A stretch of DNA of 39,394 bases from CAYNSX01 sp964400165 (GTDB lineage Bacteria > Armatimonadota > Hebobacteria > CAYNSX01), in the NCBI GenBank assembly GCA_964400165.1, contig CAYNSX010000023.1:1-39394 (forward strand). Direction: 5' to 3'. Below the pieces are notes generated by a model. It did no database searches and was not told where the DNA came from. It saw only the letters and a program-made list of their open reading frames with translations. Of this stretch, positions 7,781 through 16,014 are shown in pieces (the stretch's first letter is position 1; each line of letters begins with the position of its first letter). The position numbers and the translations under genes are program-made.

Positions 7781-10150
7781 GTGGAATCCCCCCTCTCGCC
7801 CCTGCCCGCCATTGAGCCCGACGCCCTCGCTGACGCCGGATTGCCGGCCGACCGGGCGGCGCGGCTGCTCGCCGACCTGAACGAGCCGCAGCGGGAGGCC
7901 GTAAAGCACAAGGACGGGCCGCTGCTCATCTTCGCCGGCGCCGGCTCGGGCAAGACGCGCGTCCTCACCTATCGCGCCGCCTACTTGATCGAGCATTACG
8001 GCGTCCGCCCGCACCAGATTCTCGCCGTCACCTTCACGAACAAGGCGGCGCGCGAGATGCGCGACCGCCTCGACCGCCTGCTCGGCGCCCGGGCGCGCTC
8101 GCTGCTCTGCGGCACCTTCCACGCCATCTGCGCCCGCATCCTGCGCAGCGACGGCGGGCGCCTCGGCTTGGCGCGCGACTTCGTCATCTTCGACGAGGAC
8201 GACCAGCGCACGCTGATGAAGGAAGTCTTCCGTGACCTCGACATCAGCGGCGACACGCTGAAGCCGAACGAGGTGCTGAACGAAATCGGCCGCGCCAAGA
8301 ACGAACTGCAGGACCCGCACGCCTATGAGGCGGCGGCGTTCTCGTATTTCCAGGAGCAGGTGGCGCGCTGCTATCACCGCTACCAATCGAAACTGCGGGA
8401 GAATCACGGCGCCGACTTCGACGACCTGATCCGTCTGGCGGTGCAACTGTTCGAGCAGCACCCCGACATCCTCGCCGCCTATCACGACCGCTTCCGCTAC
8501 TTCCTGGTGGACGAGTATCAGGACATCAACTTCGCGCAGTATCAATTGGTGCAACACCTGGTGAAGCAGTCGCACAACCTGTGCGTCGTCGGCGACGACG
8601 ACCAGTCCATTTACGCCTGGCGCGGGGCCGATATGCGCATCATCCTGCGCTTCGCCAAGGACTACCCCGACGCGACGATTGTGAAATTGGAGCAGAACTA
8701 CCGTTCGACGCAGAACATCCTCGACGCCGCCTACGCCGTCATCCAGCACAACGCCACGCGGCACGACAAGCGGCTGTGGACGGCCCGCGACCGGGGACAC
8801 CGGGCGCACTGCTTCCAAGCCGCCGACGAGCACGAAGAGGCGCTGTTCGTGGCGCGCACGGTCGAGGACCTGGTGAGCCACCAGGGCGGGTCGCTGTCGC
8901 AGTGCGCAGTGCTGTATCGCACGCACGCCCAGTCTCGGGTGCTGGAGCAGGTGCTGCTCACCTTCGGGATGCCGTACCGGATCGTGGGCGGGCTGCGGTT
9001 TTACGAGCGCAAAGAAATCAAGGACATCCTCTCGTACCTGCGGGTGCTGGCGAACCCATTCGACACGGTGAGTTTGGAGCGGGCGCTGAAAGCGCCGGCG
9101 CGCGGTATCGGCGTCGTGACGCTCGACCGGCTGAAGTCATTCGCCAACGCGGCGGGCGTAGATTTGATTACTGCGATGCTGCGGGTCGGGGAGATTGCCG
9201 ACATCGCCGGGTCGCACCGGCGGGCGGTGGCGGACTTCGTGGCGCTGCTGCAACTGTTCATCGAGCGGGCGGAAACGGCGTCGATCACCGACCTGACCCG
9301 CGACCTGATCGAGCAAACCGGCTATCGCCGGATGCTCGAAGAGGAAGGCAGCATCCAGGCGCGGACGCGGATGGAGAACCTCGACGAATTGCTCTCGGCG
9401 ACGCGGGAGTTCGAGCGCGAGACGCTGCTGCCCGTCGAGGCGGCGGAGCCGGCGTTCGGTGAGACGGGGGCCGAAGACGACCCTCCCCTGCGGCGCTTCC
9501 TCGAGCAGGTGTCGCTGATGACCGAGGCCGACCGCCCGGCGGACGAGACCGAGACGCTGACGCTGATGACGCTGCACGCCGCCAAGGGCCTCGAATTCGA
9601 CACGGTGTTCCTGGTCGGGATGGAAGAGGGCGTCTTCCCGCTGGGGCGGGCGGCGATGTCGCCGAACCCCGACGACCTCGAAGAGGAGCGGCGGCTGTGC
9701 TATGTCGGGATGACCCGCGCCCGCGACCGGCTGTATCTCACATTGGCGACGACACGGATGCTGTACGGCAACACCAACCGCAATATGCCGTCGCGCTTCC
9801 TGCGCGACCTGCCGGAGGAATTGGTGGAGGGGCTGCCGGGGTTGCACGCGCCGCAGCGGGTGAATTGGGACACGATCACGCGCGAGCCCGACCCCGAGGC
9901 GCAGGAAATCATTGCTCGCGCCCGGCGCGAGCGGCGTTCGCGGATGGCGGATGCGGACTCGGACGATGTGCCGGTGTCGGACATCGATGCGCCGTTCCGG
10001 GCGGGGCAGGCGGTGCGGCACCCGAAATTCGGCGACGGCGTGGTGGTGAGTTGTACGGGGACGGGCGAGGACTGCATTGTGACGGTGGCCTTCCGCACGA
10101 AAGGCGTGAAGCGGCTGGCGCTGGCGTTTGCACCGCTGGAAACGCTCTAA
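7781..10150 (+). CDS. pcrA: ATP-dependent DNA helicase PcrA/UvrD
   Basis: A 789-residue superfamily 1A 3'-5' helicase acting in nucleotide-excision and mismatch repair and in clearing protein roadblocks. Motifs in order: Q-motif region LNEPQREAVKH, motif I AGAGSGKTRVL, Ia FTNKAAREM, II LVDEYQDIN, III GDDDQSIYAWRGAD, IV LEQNYRST, V TLHAAKGLEFDTVFLVG, VI CYVGMTRARDRLYL. The C-terminal 50 residues (FRAGQAVRHPKFGDGVVV...) match the Tudor-like extension typical of PcrA, which binds RNA polymerase. The start is GTG with no SD, right behind a TAGACT box, so it is probably translated leaderless. It converges on the beta-propeller gene at 10228 across a hairpin. Confidence 0.97.
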   Translation: MESPLSPLPAIEPDALADAGLPADRAARLLADLNEPQREAVKHKDGPLLIFAGAGSGKTRVLTYRAAYLIEHYGVRPHQILAVTFTNKAAREMRDRLDRLLGARARSLLCGTFHAICARILRSDGGRLGLARDFVIFDEDDQRTLMKEVFRDLDISGDTLKPNEVLNEIGRAKNELQDPHAYEAAAFSYFQEQVARCYHRYQSKLRENHGADFDDLIRLAVQLFEQHPDILAAYHDRFRYFLVDEYQDINFAQYQLVQHLVKQSHNLCVVGDDDQSIYAWRGADMRIILRFAKDYPDATIVKLEQNYRSTQNILDAAYAVIQHNATRHDKRLWTARDRGHRAHCFQAADEHEEALFVARTVEDLVSHQGGSLSQCAVLYRTHAQSRVLEQVLLTFGMPYRIVGGLRFYERKEIKDILSYLRVLANPFDTVSLERALKAPARGIGVVTLDRLKSFANAAGVDLITAMLRVGEIADIAGSHRRAVADFVALLQLFIERAETASITDLTRDLIEQTGYRRMLEEEGSIQARTRMENLDELLSATREFERETLLPVEAAEPAFGETGAEDDPPLRRFLEQVSLMTEADRPADETETLTLMTLHAAKGLEFDTVFLVGMEEGVFPLGRAAMSPNPDDLEEERRLCYVGMTRARDRLYLTLATTRMLYGNTNRNMPSRFLRDLPEELVEGLPGLHAPQRVNWDTITREPDPEAQEIIARARRERRSRMADADSDDVPVSDIDAPFRAGQAVRHPKFGDGVVVSCTGTGEDCIVTVAFRTKGVKRLALAFAPLETL

Positions 10151-10160
10151 GCAAGGGACC

Positions 10161-10215
10161 AGGAAAGCGGGGAGGCGGGAAGGCGGTCACTGCGTTCCTG
10201 CCTCCCTGCCTTCCT
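10161..10215. repeat. Purine/pyrimidine inverted repeat between convergent genes
   Basis: A purine-rich left arm starting AGGAAAGCGGGGAGGCGGG (10161-10179) faces a right arm ending CTGCCTCCCTGCCTTCCT (to 10215). About 19 positions can pair, with three transition differences that become wobbles in one RNA strand. It lies 10 nt after the pcrA stop and before the end of the opposing gene, a likely bidirectional terminator of the same style as 861-973. Confidence 0.6.
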
Positions 10216-10227
10216 AAGTCACTCTCA

Positions 10228-11400
10228 CTATGGCGGCGGCACCATTCGCTTCCGCAGGACGAGGCGGACAGTGAGCACGGTGGCGGCGAGCAGTGCTGCC
10301 GCGGCGAGGGCGGCGAGCCACCACAGGGGACGGCGCCGCTGGACAGCTGCACGCGGTGTCATCACCGTTCCTGGGGGCTTCACAGAGGGAGTCGACGCAG
10401 TCGACGCTGCCCTAGTCCATTCACTAGGGACAGGTTTTCCAGACTGCAAGTTCACGAACTTTCCTTCGCGAGTTATCGCCACCAAAGGGGTCGCTTCGTT
10501 CGTAAGATCGGATATCCAAACTTCATCACCGCTCGCACCCAGAGTGACGAACGCTAGACGATCGCCTTGCGGGGACCACGCTGGGGATTTCGCATGCATG
10601 CCAGCCGGCATCGGGAGTTGACGAAGCCCCTTCTCGTCGGAGTCCAGAAGCAGGATAGTGATGTCTCGGTTTGGCTCATCGCCTACAAACCCGCGAAATG
10701 CGATCACTTGACCGTCAGGCGACCAGACCGCATCCGATATCTCTAGGTCCACAGCGAGTGGTTGCTTTCGCGATGAAATCACTCGCTTCATCCCTGACAC
10801 AAGATCTAAGACAAGCAAACTGCCATAGTTGTCGCTTAGGAGTCGCTTACTGTCCGCAGTCCATTGAAGAGTGCCCGGAAACTCGACAGAAAGGTGAAAA
10901 CGCCGGACTACGGCCCCGGCAGTGTCCACGACAAACACATCTTTCTCGGTAGTGTAGGCAAGTCGTCTGGAATCCGGCGCCCACACGGGTTCCGACAGCC
11001 ACTTGTCACCCCGGACTACGCGGTGTTTCTGAGAACCATCTGCAAGGGACAACCAGATCGTTTCAGAGTTCTTGTTGCGCTCGAAAGTGACTCGGTATCG
11101 ACCGTCAGGCGACAGCCCCCACGTTTCCTTCCAGACCGCAGGGGCATCTTTGGCATCGATCCGACGTATCAAAGACCCGTCTGACCGAAACTCGAACGAC
11201 GCATAGTACTGACAGCCATCGTCGAGGTTGTACCGCAGCACGCCTGCGGAATCCCACTGAAGCGCTCCATAGATCTCATCCCACTCCGCGCAAGCGTGCA
11301 CGGGCCGCGTAATCAGGAGTGAAAATGCCAGCCAAGCGTACGGCAGGACGCGCGCACGAAGATCCTTTGTCCGCCCTACTTCAAGTGTCTTTCTGTGCAT
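10228..11400 (-). CDS. Exported TolB/WD40-type beta-propeller protein with C-terminal membrane anchor
   Basis: About 390 residues. The N-terminus has a long basic lead and a hydrophobic stretch ending VHAC, consistent with a signal peptide. The body shows repeated propeller blades with the WSPDG signature used by TolB/PD40 repeats: WGLSPDGRYRVTF, WAPDSRRLAYTT, WTADSKRLL, WSPDGQVIAFRG and WSPQGDRLAFV. It ends with a single transmembrane helix followed by RKRMVPPP, so the propeller is probably tethered outside the inner membrane. The start is placed at 11400 because a TAGAAT -10 box overlaps the upstream ATG at 11418; 11418 is the alternative. Function is unknown; propellers of this kind usually bind proteins or glycans. 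The neighbouring gene at 11467 has a similar C-terminal tail. Confidence 0.8.
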   Translation of the reverse strand: MHRKTLEVGRTKDLRARVLPYAWLAFSLLITRPVHACAEWDEIYGALQWDSAGVLRYNLDDGCQYYASFEFRSDGSLIRRIDAKDAPAVWKETWGLSPDGRYRVTFERNKNSETIWLSLADGSQKHRVVRGDKWLSEPVWAPDSRRLAYTTEKDVFVVDTAGAVVRRFHLSVEFPGTLQWTADSKRLLSDNYGSLLVLDLVSGMKRVISSRKQPLAVDLEISDAVWSPDGQVIAFRGFVGDEPNRDITILLLDSDEKGLRQLPMPAGMHAKSPAWSPQGDRLAFVTLGASGDEVWISDLTNEATPLVAITREGKFVNLQSGKPVPSEWTRAASTASTPSVKPPGTVMTPRAAVQRRRPLWWLAALAAAALLAATVLTVRLVLRKRMVPPP

Positions 11401-11466
11401 GGCCTGAAACCGACTCATTCTACGCTTTACCGAGACTTGCGATGAGCTGCCAGGCACAACGCTCGA

Positions 11467-11676
11467 CTAGGACGAAGGTGGCGGCTCTTTGCGCTTCCGG
11501 GCGGCAATGCGGGCGACGAGGATGACGAGCAGGAGCAGACTGCCCCCGACAACGACGCCCAACCACAGGAGGCCGCCGGACCCGTCGGCGCTGTCGGGCA
11601 CTGCCACCCCGGGGTCTACCTCGGCAAGGGTGGTGGCAAGCGGTAACACGGCGTTCGCTAAGGCAGCAAGCGGCAT
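11467..11676 (-). CDS. Small single-pass membrane protein
   Basis: 69 residues starting MPLAALANAVLPL, with ATG behind a strong SD (GGAGGGG, 3 nt spacer). It has a short N-terminal hydrophobic stretch that may be a signal peptide, a DxADGSGG linker, and a transmembrane helix (LLWLGVVVGGSLLLLVILVA) followed by a basic tail RIAARKRKEPPPSS. Helix plus RKR..PPP resembles the C-terminus of the adjacent propeller protein. No family recognised. An upstream open extension to 11904 has no SD and overlaps the + strand gene at 11830. Confidence 0.65.
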   Translation of the reverse strand: MPLAALANAVLPLATTLAEVDPGVAVPDSADGSGGLLWLGVVVGGSLLLLVILVARIAARKRKEPPPSS

Positions 11677-11829
11677 CTTCCCCTCCTGCGGGTCGCCAGC
11701 AGCATACCAGCCCGCCAAAAACCGTTTTTTGCGAAACGAACCCAATTCCCCCCGCCCTCGCTCGCTCTTCACAGAATCTTCATCCGGCGCGGAACCAAAA
11801 CGGCGTTCTGGCGTCACAATAGGAGCGAA

Positions 11830-12039
11830 ATGACAGACCTGGGTGACTGCGGTAGAGAGGATAGAGCGATGCCGCTGGTTCTCTACCAGAATGGCGAGAT
11901 GCAACTGAACGCCGAAGTGAGCCGGCTTCGGCGCGAGGTCTCCGACCTCAAGCGACTGGTCGCACGACTGCTCGACGCCGTGCAGTCGGGCATCGCTGAT
12001 GACCTCCCGATGGCGGGAGATTACAGCGAGCAGAACTAG
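11830..12039 (+). CDS. Small coiled-coil protein
   Basis: Up to 69 residues. The core is an amphipathic heptad helix (LNAEVSRLRREVSDLKRLVA) resembling a short leucine zipper, followed by an acidic tail. Two starts are possible: 11830 (behind AGGAGCG) and 11869 (MPLVLYQNGEM, behind GAGAGG). There is no homologue I can name. A GC-rich hairpin at 12084-12119 lies just after the stop. It probably oligomerises or partners another coiled coil. Confidence 0.55.
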   Translation: MTDLGDCGREDRAMPLVLYQNGEMQLNAEVSRLRREVSDLKRLVARLLDAVQSGIADDLPMAGDYSEQN

Positions 12040-12083
12040 GCCTCATCCGCCGCGTCCGCCGACGGCGTGACGCGCATGAACTT

Positions 12084-12119
12084 GCGGGGCCGTCCCGAGC
12101 ATGCAGGGGGCGGCCCCGC
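12084..12119 (+). terminator. GC-rich hairpin after the coiled-coil gene
   Basis: GCGGGGCCG (12084-12092) pairs perfectly with CGGCCCCGC (12111-12119) across an 18-nt loop. There is no U-run, so factor-independent termination is uncertain. Confidence 0.45.
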
Positions 12120-12176
12120 CGCTGTGTCCGCAGGGCGTTCGGCGCTGCCGCCGAATCGTGACGGGGGAGGGTGCGG

Positions 12177-12350
12177 ATGAGCATTGGGACCGGTATCGCC
12201 ATCGCGGGCCTCTGGATTGGGCTGGGGCTGGCGTTTCTGGGCTTGGCGCGCACCGCAGTGCCCGGGTGGGAAGTGATCTGGAGTCTGCTGGGCACCGGCT
12301 TCGCGTTGAGCATCGCGCTGGCGCTGCTCGGCCCGAGTCGCAGCGGTTAG
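12177..12350 (+). CDS. Small two-helix membrane protein
   Basis: A 57-residue ORF beginning MSIGTGIAIAGLWIGLGLAF with a very strong SD (GGGGGAGG) 6-7 nt upstream. Two hydrophobic helices are separated by LARTAVPGWEV, and it ends LLGPSRSG. It is followed after 3 nt by the GTG start of the next membrane gene, so it appears to lead a three-gene unit. No family recognised. Confidence 0.6.
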   Translation: MSIGTGIAIAGLWIGLGLAFLGLARTAVPGWEVIWSLLGTGFALSIALALLGPSRSG

Positions 12351-12353
12351 ACA

Positions 12354-12788
12354 GTGAATCTGCCCGGCGGCCTGCTCTCGGCTCCCATCGAAGCGCTCAC
12401 AGCCGGGGGATTCCTCGGGGTGGGTCTGCGGGCGGCACTTCTTGCCGTGGCGCTCATCGTGGCCTTCTGGCGCCGAGGACTGAACGACAAGCGCGGCCTC
12501 ATTCTGCCAGTTCTGCAGTGCACCGGGGTGACGATGTTGACAGTTGAATTGGTGCGCATCGTGGCGGGGCTATTTCTGCTGCTGCTGCCGCTGCCGTTTA
12601 TGGGATTGGTGGCGCTCGGACTGTCGCTGACCGCCGGCTATGTAGCGCTGAACGGATCGGCTTCCCGTTCGTTCGACCTCAACTTTGAGTATGCGCATGA
12701 ACTCACCATGGAAGTCAGCATCCCGACCATCCTGCTGTGGATCATCGCGGGCGCCGTAATGATGGCCTTGGCGCCGCAGCCAGGTTGA
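12354..12788 (+). CDS. Four-helix membrane protein, unknown family
   Basis: 144 residues starting at GTG three nt after the preceding stop. Hydrophobic segments are near residues 18-37, 50-70, 72-92 and 118-138. The stretch LGLSLTAGYVALNGSASRSF aligns with GGSAAGYIALTPMLKRIF in the next gene, and both are followed by a final Trp-containing helix (TILLWIIAGAVM against TTMFVWVLASFA), suggesting an old tandem duplication. The gene overlaps the next one in a TTGA junction. Function unknown. Confidence 0.65.
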   Translation: MNLPGGLLSAPIEALTAGGFLGVGLRAALLAVALIVAFWRRGLNDKRGLILPVLQCTGVTMLTVELVRIVAGLFLLLLPLPFMGLVALGLSLTAGYVALNGSASRSFDLNFEYAHELTMEVSIPTILLWIIAGAVMMALAPQPG

Positions 12789-13204
12789 ACGGCTCGTCCG
12801 CCAGTCCCGCGCTCCTGGCCGGCCTGCTGGCGTTTCAGGTCGTGTCGCTGGCGGCGGTTGTGTGGTGGCACCTGCGGCGGGGGCTGCCGAGCCGGCCCCG
12901 GCATTTCGCGCGCGAGGTGGCGCTCATCACGACGGTCACCTTCCTGGCCTTCGTGGGCGGGGCGATTGCCGTCATCGGCGTAACTTCCACACTCGTTTCG
13001 GGTGCGGTCCTCACCGTGATTGCGCTGCTCGGCGGCAGTGCCGCCGGCTATATCGCGCTGACGCCGATGCTGAAGCGCATCTTCCACCTGACGCCGGGAC
13101 AGGCGTTTGGACTGGCGGCGCGCATCGGCCTCACGACAATGTTCGTGTGGGTGCTGGCGTCGTTCGCCGGGCAGGCGGCGTTGCGGGCGCTCGCCGGGCG
13201 CTGA
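12785..13204 (+). CDS. Four-helix membrane protein, paralogue of the preceding gene
   Basis: About 139 residues, probably starting at TTG overlapping the previous stop (TTGA), which implies translational coupling. An open extension upstream (from 12737) lies inside the previous gene and is not needed. It contains four hydrophobic segments with the shared AGY.AL...R.F motif near its middle. The end lies only 3 nt from the end of the convergent ABC permease, leaving no room for a terminator. No family recognised. Confidence 0.62.
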   Translation: MNGSSASPALLAGLLAFQVVSLAAVVWWHLRRGLPSRPRHFAREVALITTVTFLAFVGGAIAVIGVTSTLVSGAVLTVIALLGGSAAGYIALTPMLKRIFHLTPGQAFGLAARIGLTTMFVWVLASFAGQAALRALAGR

Positions 13205-13207
13205 CCG

Positions 13208-14317
13208 CTAGGGCTCGAAACGCAGCGCCTTCGCCGAGATGACGAACCCGACGACGGCGACCGCGGCCATGACGCCGAGGTTCAGCGCCAGACCGTGCGT
13301 GTGAAAACCGAGCAGCGCGCCGCGCAAGCCGTCGCTCAAGTAATAGATCGGCAGCGACTGCGAGACTACGCGCATCCAGGCCGGCATAATCTCCGGCGGC
13401 CAGAAGACACCGCCGAGGAAAATCATCCCGAGGTTGATGAGTTGCGCCGTCACCAGCGCGCCCTGGTTGGTGCGCACCAGCGAGGCCACCAGGAACCCGA
13501 GCGAGAGGAAGCACGCCGACCCGACGAGAATGAGCGGCACCAATTGCAGCGGATCGATGCTCGGCCGCAGATGGAAGGCGAGCACCGCCACCGTCAGCAG
13601 AATCGTCGTCTGCAAGAGGGCGATGATGGTGCGGAAGACGCCCTGGCTGGCGAGGATGGTGCCCTTGGTGACGGGTGTGGCCATCAGCCGCTTGAGGATC
13701 AGTTGCTCGCGGCGGGTGGCGAGCGCGATGGCGACGAAGACGCCCGACTGCATAATCGCCATCGCCACGATGCCGGGCACCATGTAGTTCAGGCCGTTGG
13801 CTTGCGCGCCGTTGGACTCCGAGTCAGCCAAAGACTTGGTGTCCAGGAGAATGACCGGCGACTGGCCGGTGACAAACGCCTCATACCCGCGGGTGACGCC
13901 GCGCAGGATGCCGGCAATGGCTTGCGCCGTGGTTTGGCGGCTGGGGTCGGTCCAAATCTGCAGTGTCGCGGGCTGTCCATTCCGCAGCGCCGCAGCGGCG
14001 TCTTCGGTGATGACGAGGATGCCGCTCAAGTCGCCTTTCTCGAGGGTTGTCTTCTGCGCTTCGAAATCACCGGTCTCGACGAGTTTCAGGACGGAGACCT
14101 TTCGCAACCAATTGTCGATGAAGTCATCCACATCCGGGTTGTGCGCCTGGACAATCAGGCCGAGCGAAAAGGAGACATTCCTCGACCCCGCGCTCCCGAA
14201 CATCGAGCCGAAAATGAGCAGGAAGATGAGGGGAAAAATCATGCTGAAGAAGAGGTTGATGCGGTCGCGCCGGAAGGCGCGCAGTTCGGCCTTGACCAGC
14301 GCCCAGAGCGCTCTCAT
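13208..14317 (-). CDS. ABC-2 type transporter permease
   Basis: 369 residues with the ABC-2 (DrrB/YhgE/NatB-like) layout: a cytoplasmic N-terminal segment (MRALWALVKAELRAFRRDR), a first transmembrane helix (IFPLIFLLIFG), a large extracytoplasmic domain (residues ~45-185), then five hydrophobic segments in the C-terminal half with GLNYMVPGIVAMAIM, RREQLILKRLMATPVTK, GGVFWPPEIMPAWM and a terminal helix. It partners the ATPase encoded immediately upstream, with start and stop overlapping as ATGA. Such pairs export drugs, lipids or polysaccharide-like substrates; the substrate is not evident. Confidence 0.93.
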   Translation of the reverse strand: MRALWALVKAELRAFRRDRINLFFSMIFPLIFLLIFGSMFGSAGSRNVSFSLGLIVQAHNPDVDDFIDNWLRKVSVLKLVETGDFEAQKTTLEKGDLSGILVITEDAAAALRNGQPATLQIWTDPSRQTTAQAIAGILRGVTRGYEAFVTGQSPVILLDTKSLADSESNGAQANGLNYMVPGIVAMAIMQSGVFVAIALATRREQLILKRLMATPVTKGTILASQGVFRTIIALLQTTILLTVAVLAFHLRPSIDPLQLVPLILVGSACFLSLGFLVASLVRTNQGALVTAQLINLGMIFLGGVFWPPEIMPAWMRVVSQSLPIYYLSDGLRGALLGFHTHGLALNLGVMAAVAVVGFVISAKALRFEP

Positions 14318-15231
14318 TCGCGGATCCGCCGTCCGGTCAGTTTGAGAAAGACATCTTCGAGTGTGGCGCGGCGCAGGTGCAGGTCGTCGATGGCGACGCC
14401 GCGCTGCGTCGCCAATTCGGTGAGCGCCGTAGTGGTGCGGCCGGGCGATTCGGTGAAGAGCGTAATGACGCTGTCCGTCGTTTCGACCGACGACACGCCC
14501 TGCAGGCCGCGCAGGTCGTCGGGCTTCAGCCCGATGGTCGCCGAGAGCTCGAGCGCCGTCTCGCGGAAGTGCTCCGCGACCAATGCCTTCGGACTGCCTT
14601 CGGCGATGACTTTGCCGTGGTCGACGATGGCGAGGCGGTCACAGAGGCGCTCGGCCTCTTCCATCGAGTGGGTGGTCAGGAGCAGCGTGCGCCCCTGGGC
14701 CTTCAGCGCCAGCAGGATGTCCCACACAGCGCGCCGCGCTTGCGGGTCGATGCCGGAGGTCGGTTCGTCGAGGAAGACGAGTTCCGGGTCGTTGGCGAGC
14801 GCCAGCGAGAGTGACACCCGCTGCTTCTGCCCGCCGGAAAGTTGCTTGAAGAGGCGCCCGTCGCTTTCCTGCAATTGCACGAGGTCCATCAACTCGTCCG
14901 GCGTGCGCGCTTTCGGGAAGAGCGCGGTGAACATCTCGAGCGTCTCGCGCACGGTCAGATCGCCGAGCAATTGCGCTTCTTGCAACTGAATGCCGATGCG
15001 CTCGCGCACCTTGCGCCCGTCGCGGCCCGGGTCCATCCCGAGGACGCTCACCTCGCCGCCGTCGCGGAAGCGCAGCCCCTCGAGGATTTCGATGCTGGTG
15101 GTCTTGCCGGCGCCGTTGGGCCCGAGCAGGCCAAAGAGTTCGCCGGTCTGGACTTCGAACGACGCGCCCGCCACGGCCTGCACCTTGCCGTAGCGCTTCT
15201 CGAGGTGGGACACGGTGATTGCGGGCGCCAT
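14314..15231 (-). CDS. ABC transporter ATP-binding protein
   Basis: 305 residues. Walker A GPNGAGKTT, Q-loop region GIQLQEA, signature LSGGQKQR, Walker B LVFLDEPTSGID, and switch His in LLTTHSMEEAERL. The C-terminal ~80 residues form the accessory domain of DrrA/CcmA-like exporters. The start is set at the ATG at 15231 (MAPAITVSHLEKRYGK); the longer frame to 15258 starts at a GTG that overlaps a TACAGT -10-like box, so the extension is probably the promoter. It is divergent from the HAD gene and forms an operon with the permease. Confidence 0.93.
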   Translation of the reverse strand: MAPAITVSHLEKRYGKVQAVAGASFEVQTGELFGLLGPNGAGKTTSIEILEGLRFRDGGEVSVLGMDPGRDGRKVRERIGIQLQEAQLLGDLTVRETLEMFTALFPKARTPDELMDLVQLQESDGRLFKQLSGGQKQRVSLSLALANDPELVFLDEPTSGIDPQARRAVWDILLALKAQGRTLLLTTHSMEEAERLCDRLAIVDHGKVIAEGSPKALVAEHFRETALELSATIGLKPDDLRGLQGVSSVETTDSVITLFTESPGRTTTALTELATQRGVAIDDLHLRRATLEDVFLKLTGRRIRE

Positions 15232-15296
15232 CGTCTGCTGTGCTTTCGACTGTAGCACGCCGCTTCCTGCTGCGTGCCGCCGGCGCGGGCGGTTGT

Positions 15297-15302
15297 TATG
15301 AT
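15297..15302 (+). promoter_or_regulatory. -10 box of the HAD phosphatase gene, leaderless-type
   Basis: TATGAT ends 7 nt before the ATG at 15310. It overlaps the alternative in-frame ATG at 15301, supporting 15310 as the true start. Confidence 0.5.
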
Positions 15303-15309
15303 GCCCGGC

Positions 15310-15948
15310 ATGTGGCGGGCGGTGCTATTCGACCTCGACGGGACGCTGGTGGACTCGTCGGAGTTGCACATCCGGGCGTGCGACCACGCCCTGCGGACGC
15401 TGCTCGGCGTCACCGCCACACGGGCGGAATTGCTGGAGGGGATGGGCGTGCGGCTGGTGGACTTCTTCGCCCGCTGGGCGCCGGACCGGGTCGAGGCGCT
15501 GCGCGACGCCGCCGTCGCCGCCTATACGCGGGAGCACCGGCAGTTCATCCGCACTTACCCCGGCGTGCCGGAGATGCTGGAAGGCGTGCGGCGCCGCGGA
15601 CTGCCGATGGCCATCGTCTCCTCGAAACCGCGGCGCTCGATCGACCTCGACCTCGACGCGCTCGGCTTTGCCGCCTACTTCCCGGTGCGAATCGGCGCCG
15701 AGGAGGTCTGGCGGGGCAAGCCGGACCCGGAGTGCATCTGGCGGGCGCTGGTGCGCCTGCACCGCAAGCCCGCCGAGACGCTGCTGGTGGGCGACCATGT
15801 GAACGATGTGCTGGCGGCGCGGGCAGCGGGGGTGCGCGTCGCCGGCGCGCTCTGGGACCCGCTGCATCGGGCGGCGCTGCGCGCCGCGGGACTGGACTAC
15901 ACGCTGGAACAGCCGCTGGATTTGGAGATAGTGTTGGGGAAAGCGTGA
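15310..15948 (+). CDS. HAD-superfamily phosphatase (Gph/PpaX-like)
   Basis: 212 residues, HAD subfamily IA with an alpha-helical cap. Motif I is FDLDGTLVDS at residues ~7-16 (nucleophile Asp and acid/base Asp), motif II VSSK, motif III Lys in RGKPDPE, and motif IV GDHVNDVLAARAAG. His takes the place of the common Ser in GDS. Similar proteins dephosphorylate phosphoglycolate, pyrophosphate or sugar phosphates; the substrate cannot be assigned. The gene is divergent from the ABC exporter and is followed after 66 nt by secreted protein copy B. Confidence 0.9.
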   Translation: MWRAVLFDLDGTLVDSSELHIRACDHALRTLLGVTATRAELLEGMGVRLVDFFARWAPDRVEALRDAAVAAYTREHRQFIRTYPGVPEMLEGVRRRGLPMAIVSSKPRRSIDLDLDALGFAAYFPVRIGAEEVWRGKPDPECIWRALVRLHRKPAETLLVGDHVNDVLAARAAGVRVAGALWDPLHRAALRAAGLDYTLEQPLDLEIVLGKA

Positions 15949-16014
15949 GGGCCAAGAGGAGAAGGTCACCGCCCCGGCCAATGCAGGTTGTGAAATTCGA
16001 CTGGCGGTGAAGTG

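Noticed and set aside
13295..14989. 564-codon plus-strand ORF opposite the ABC exporter genes
   Set aside because: Low-complexity Arg/Ala-rich shadow; the minus strand encodes canonical ABC motifs.
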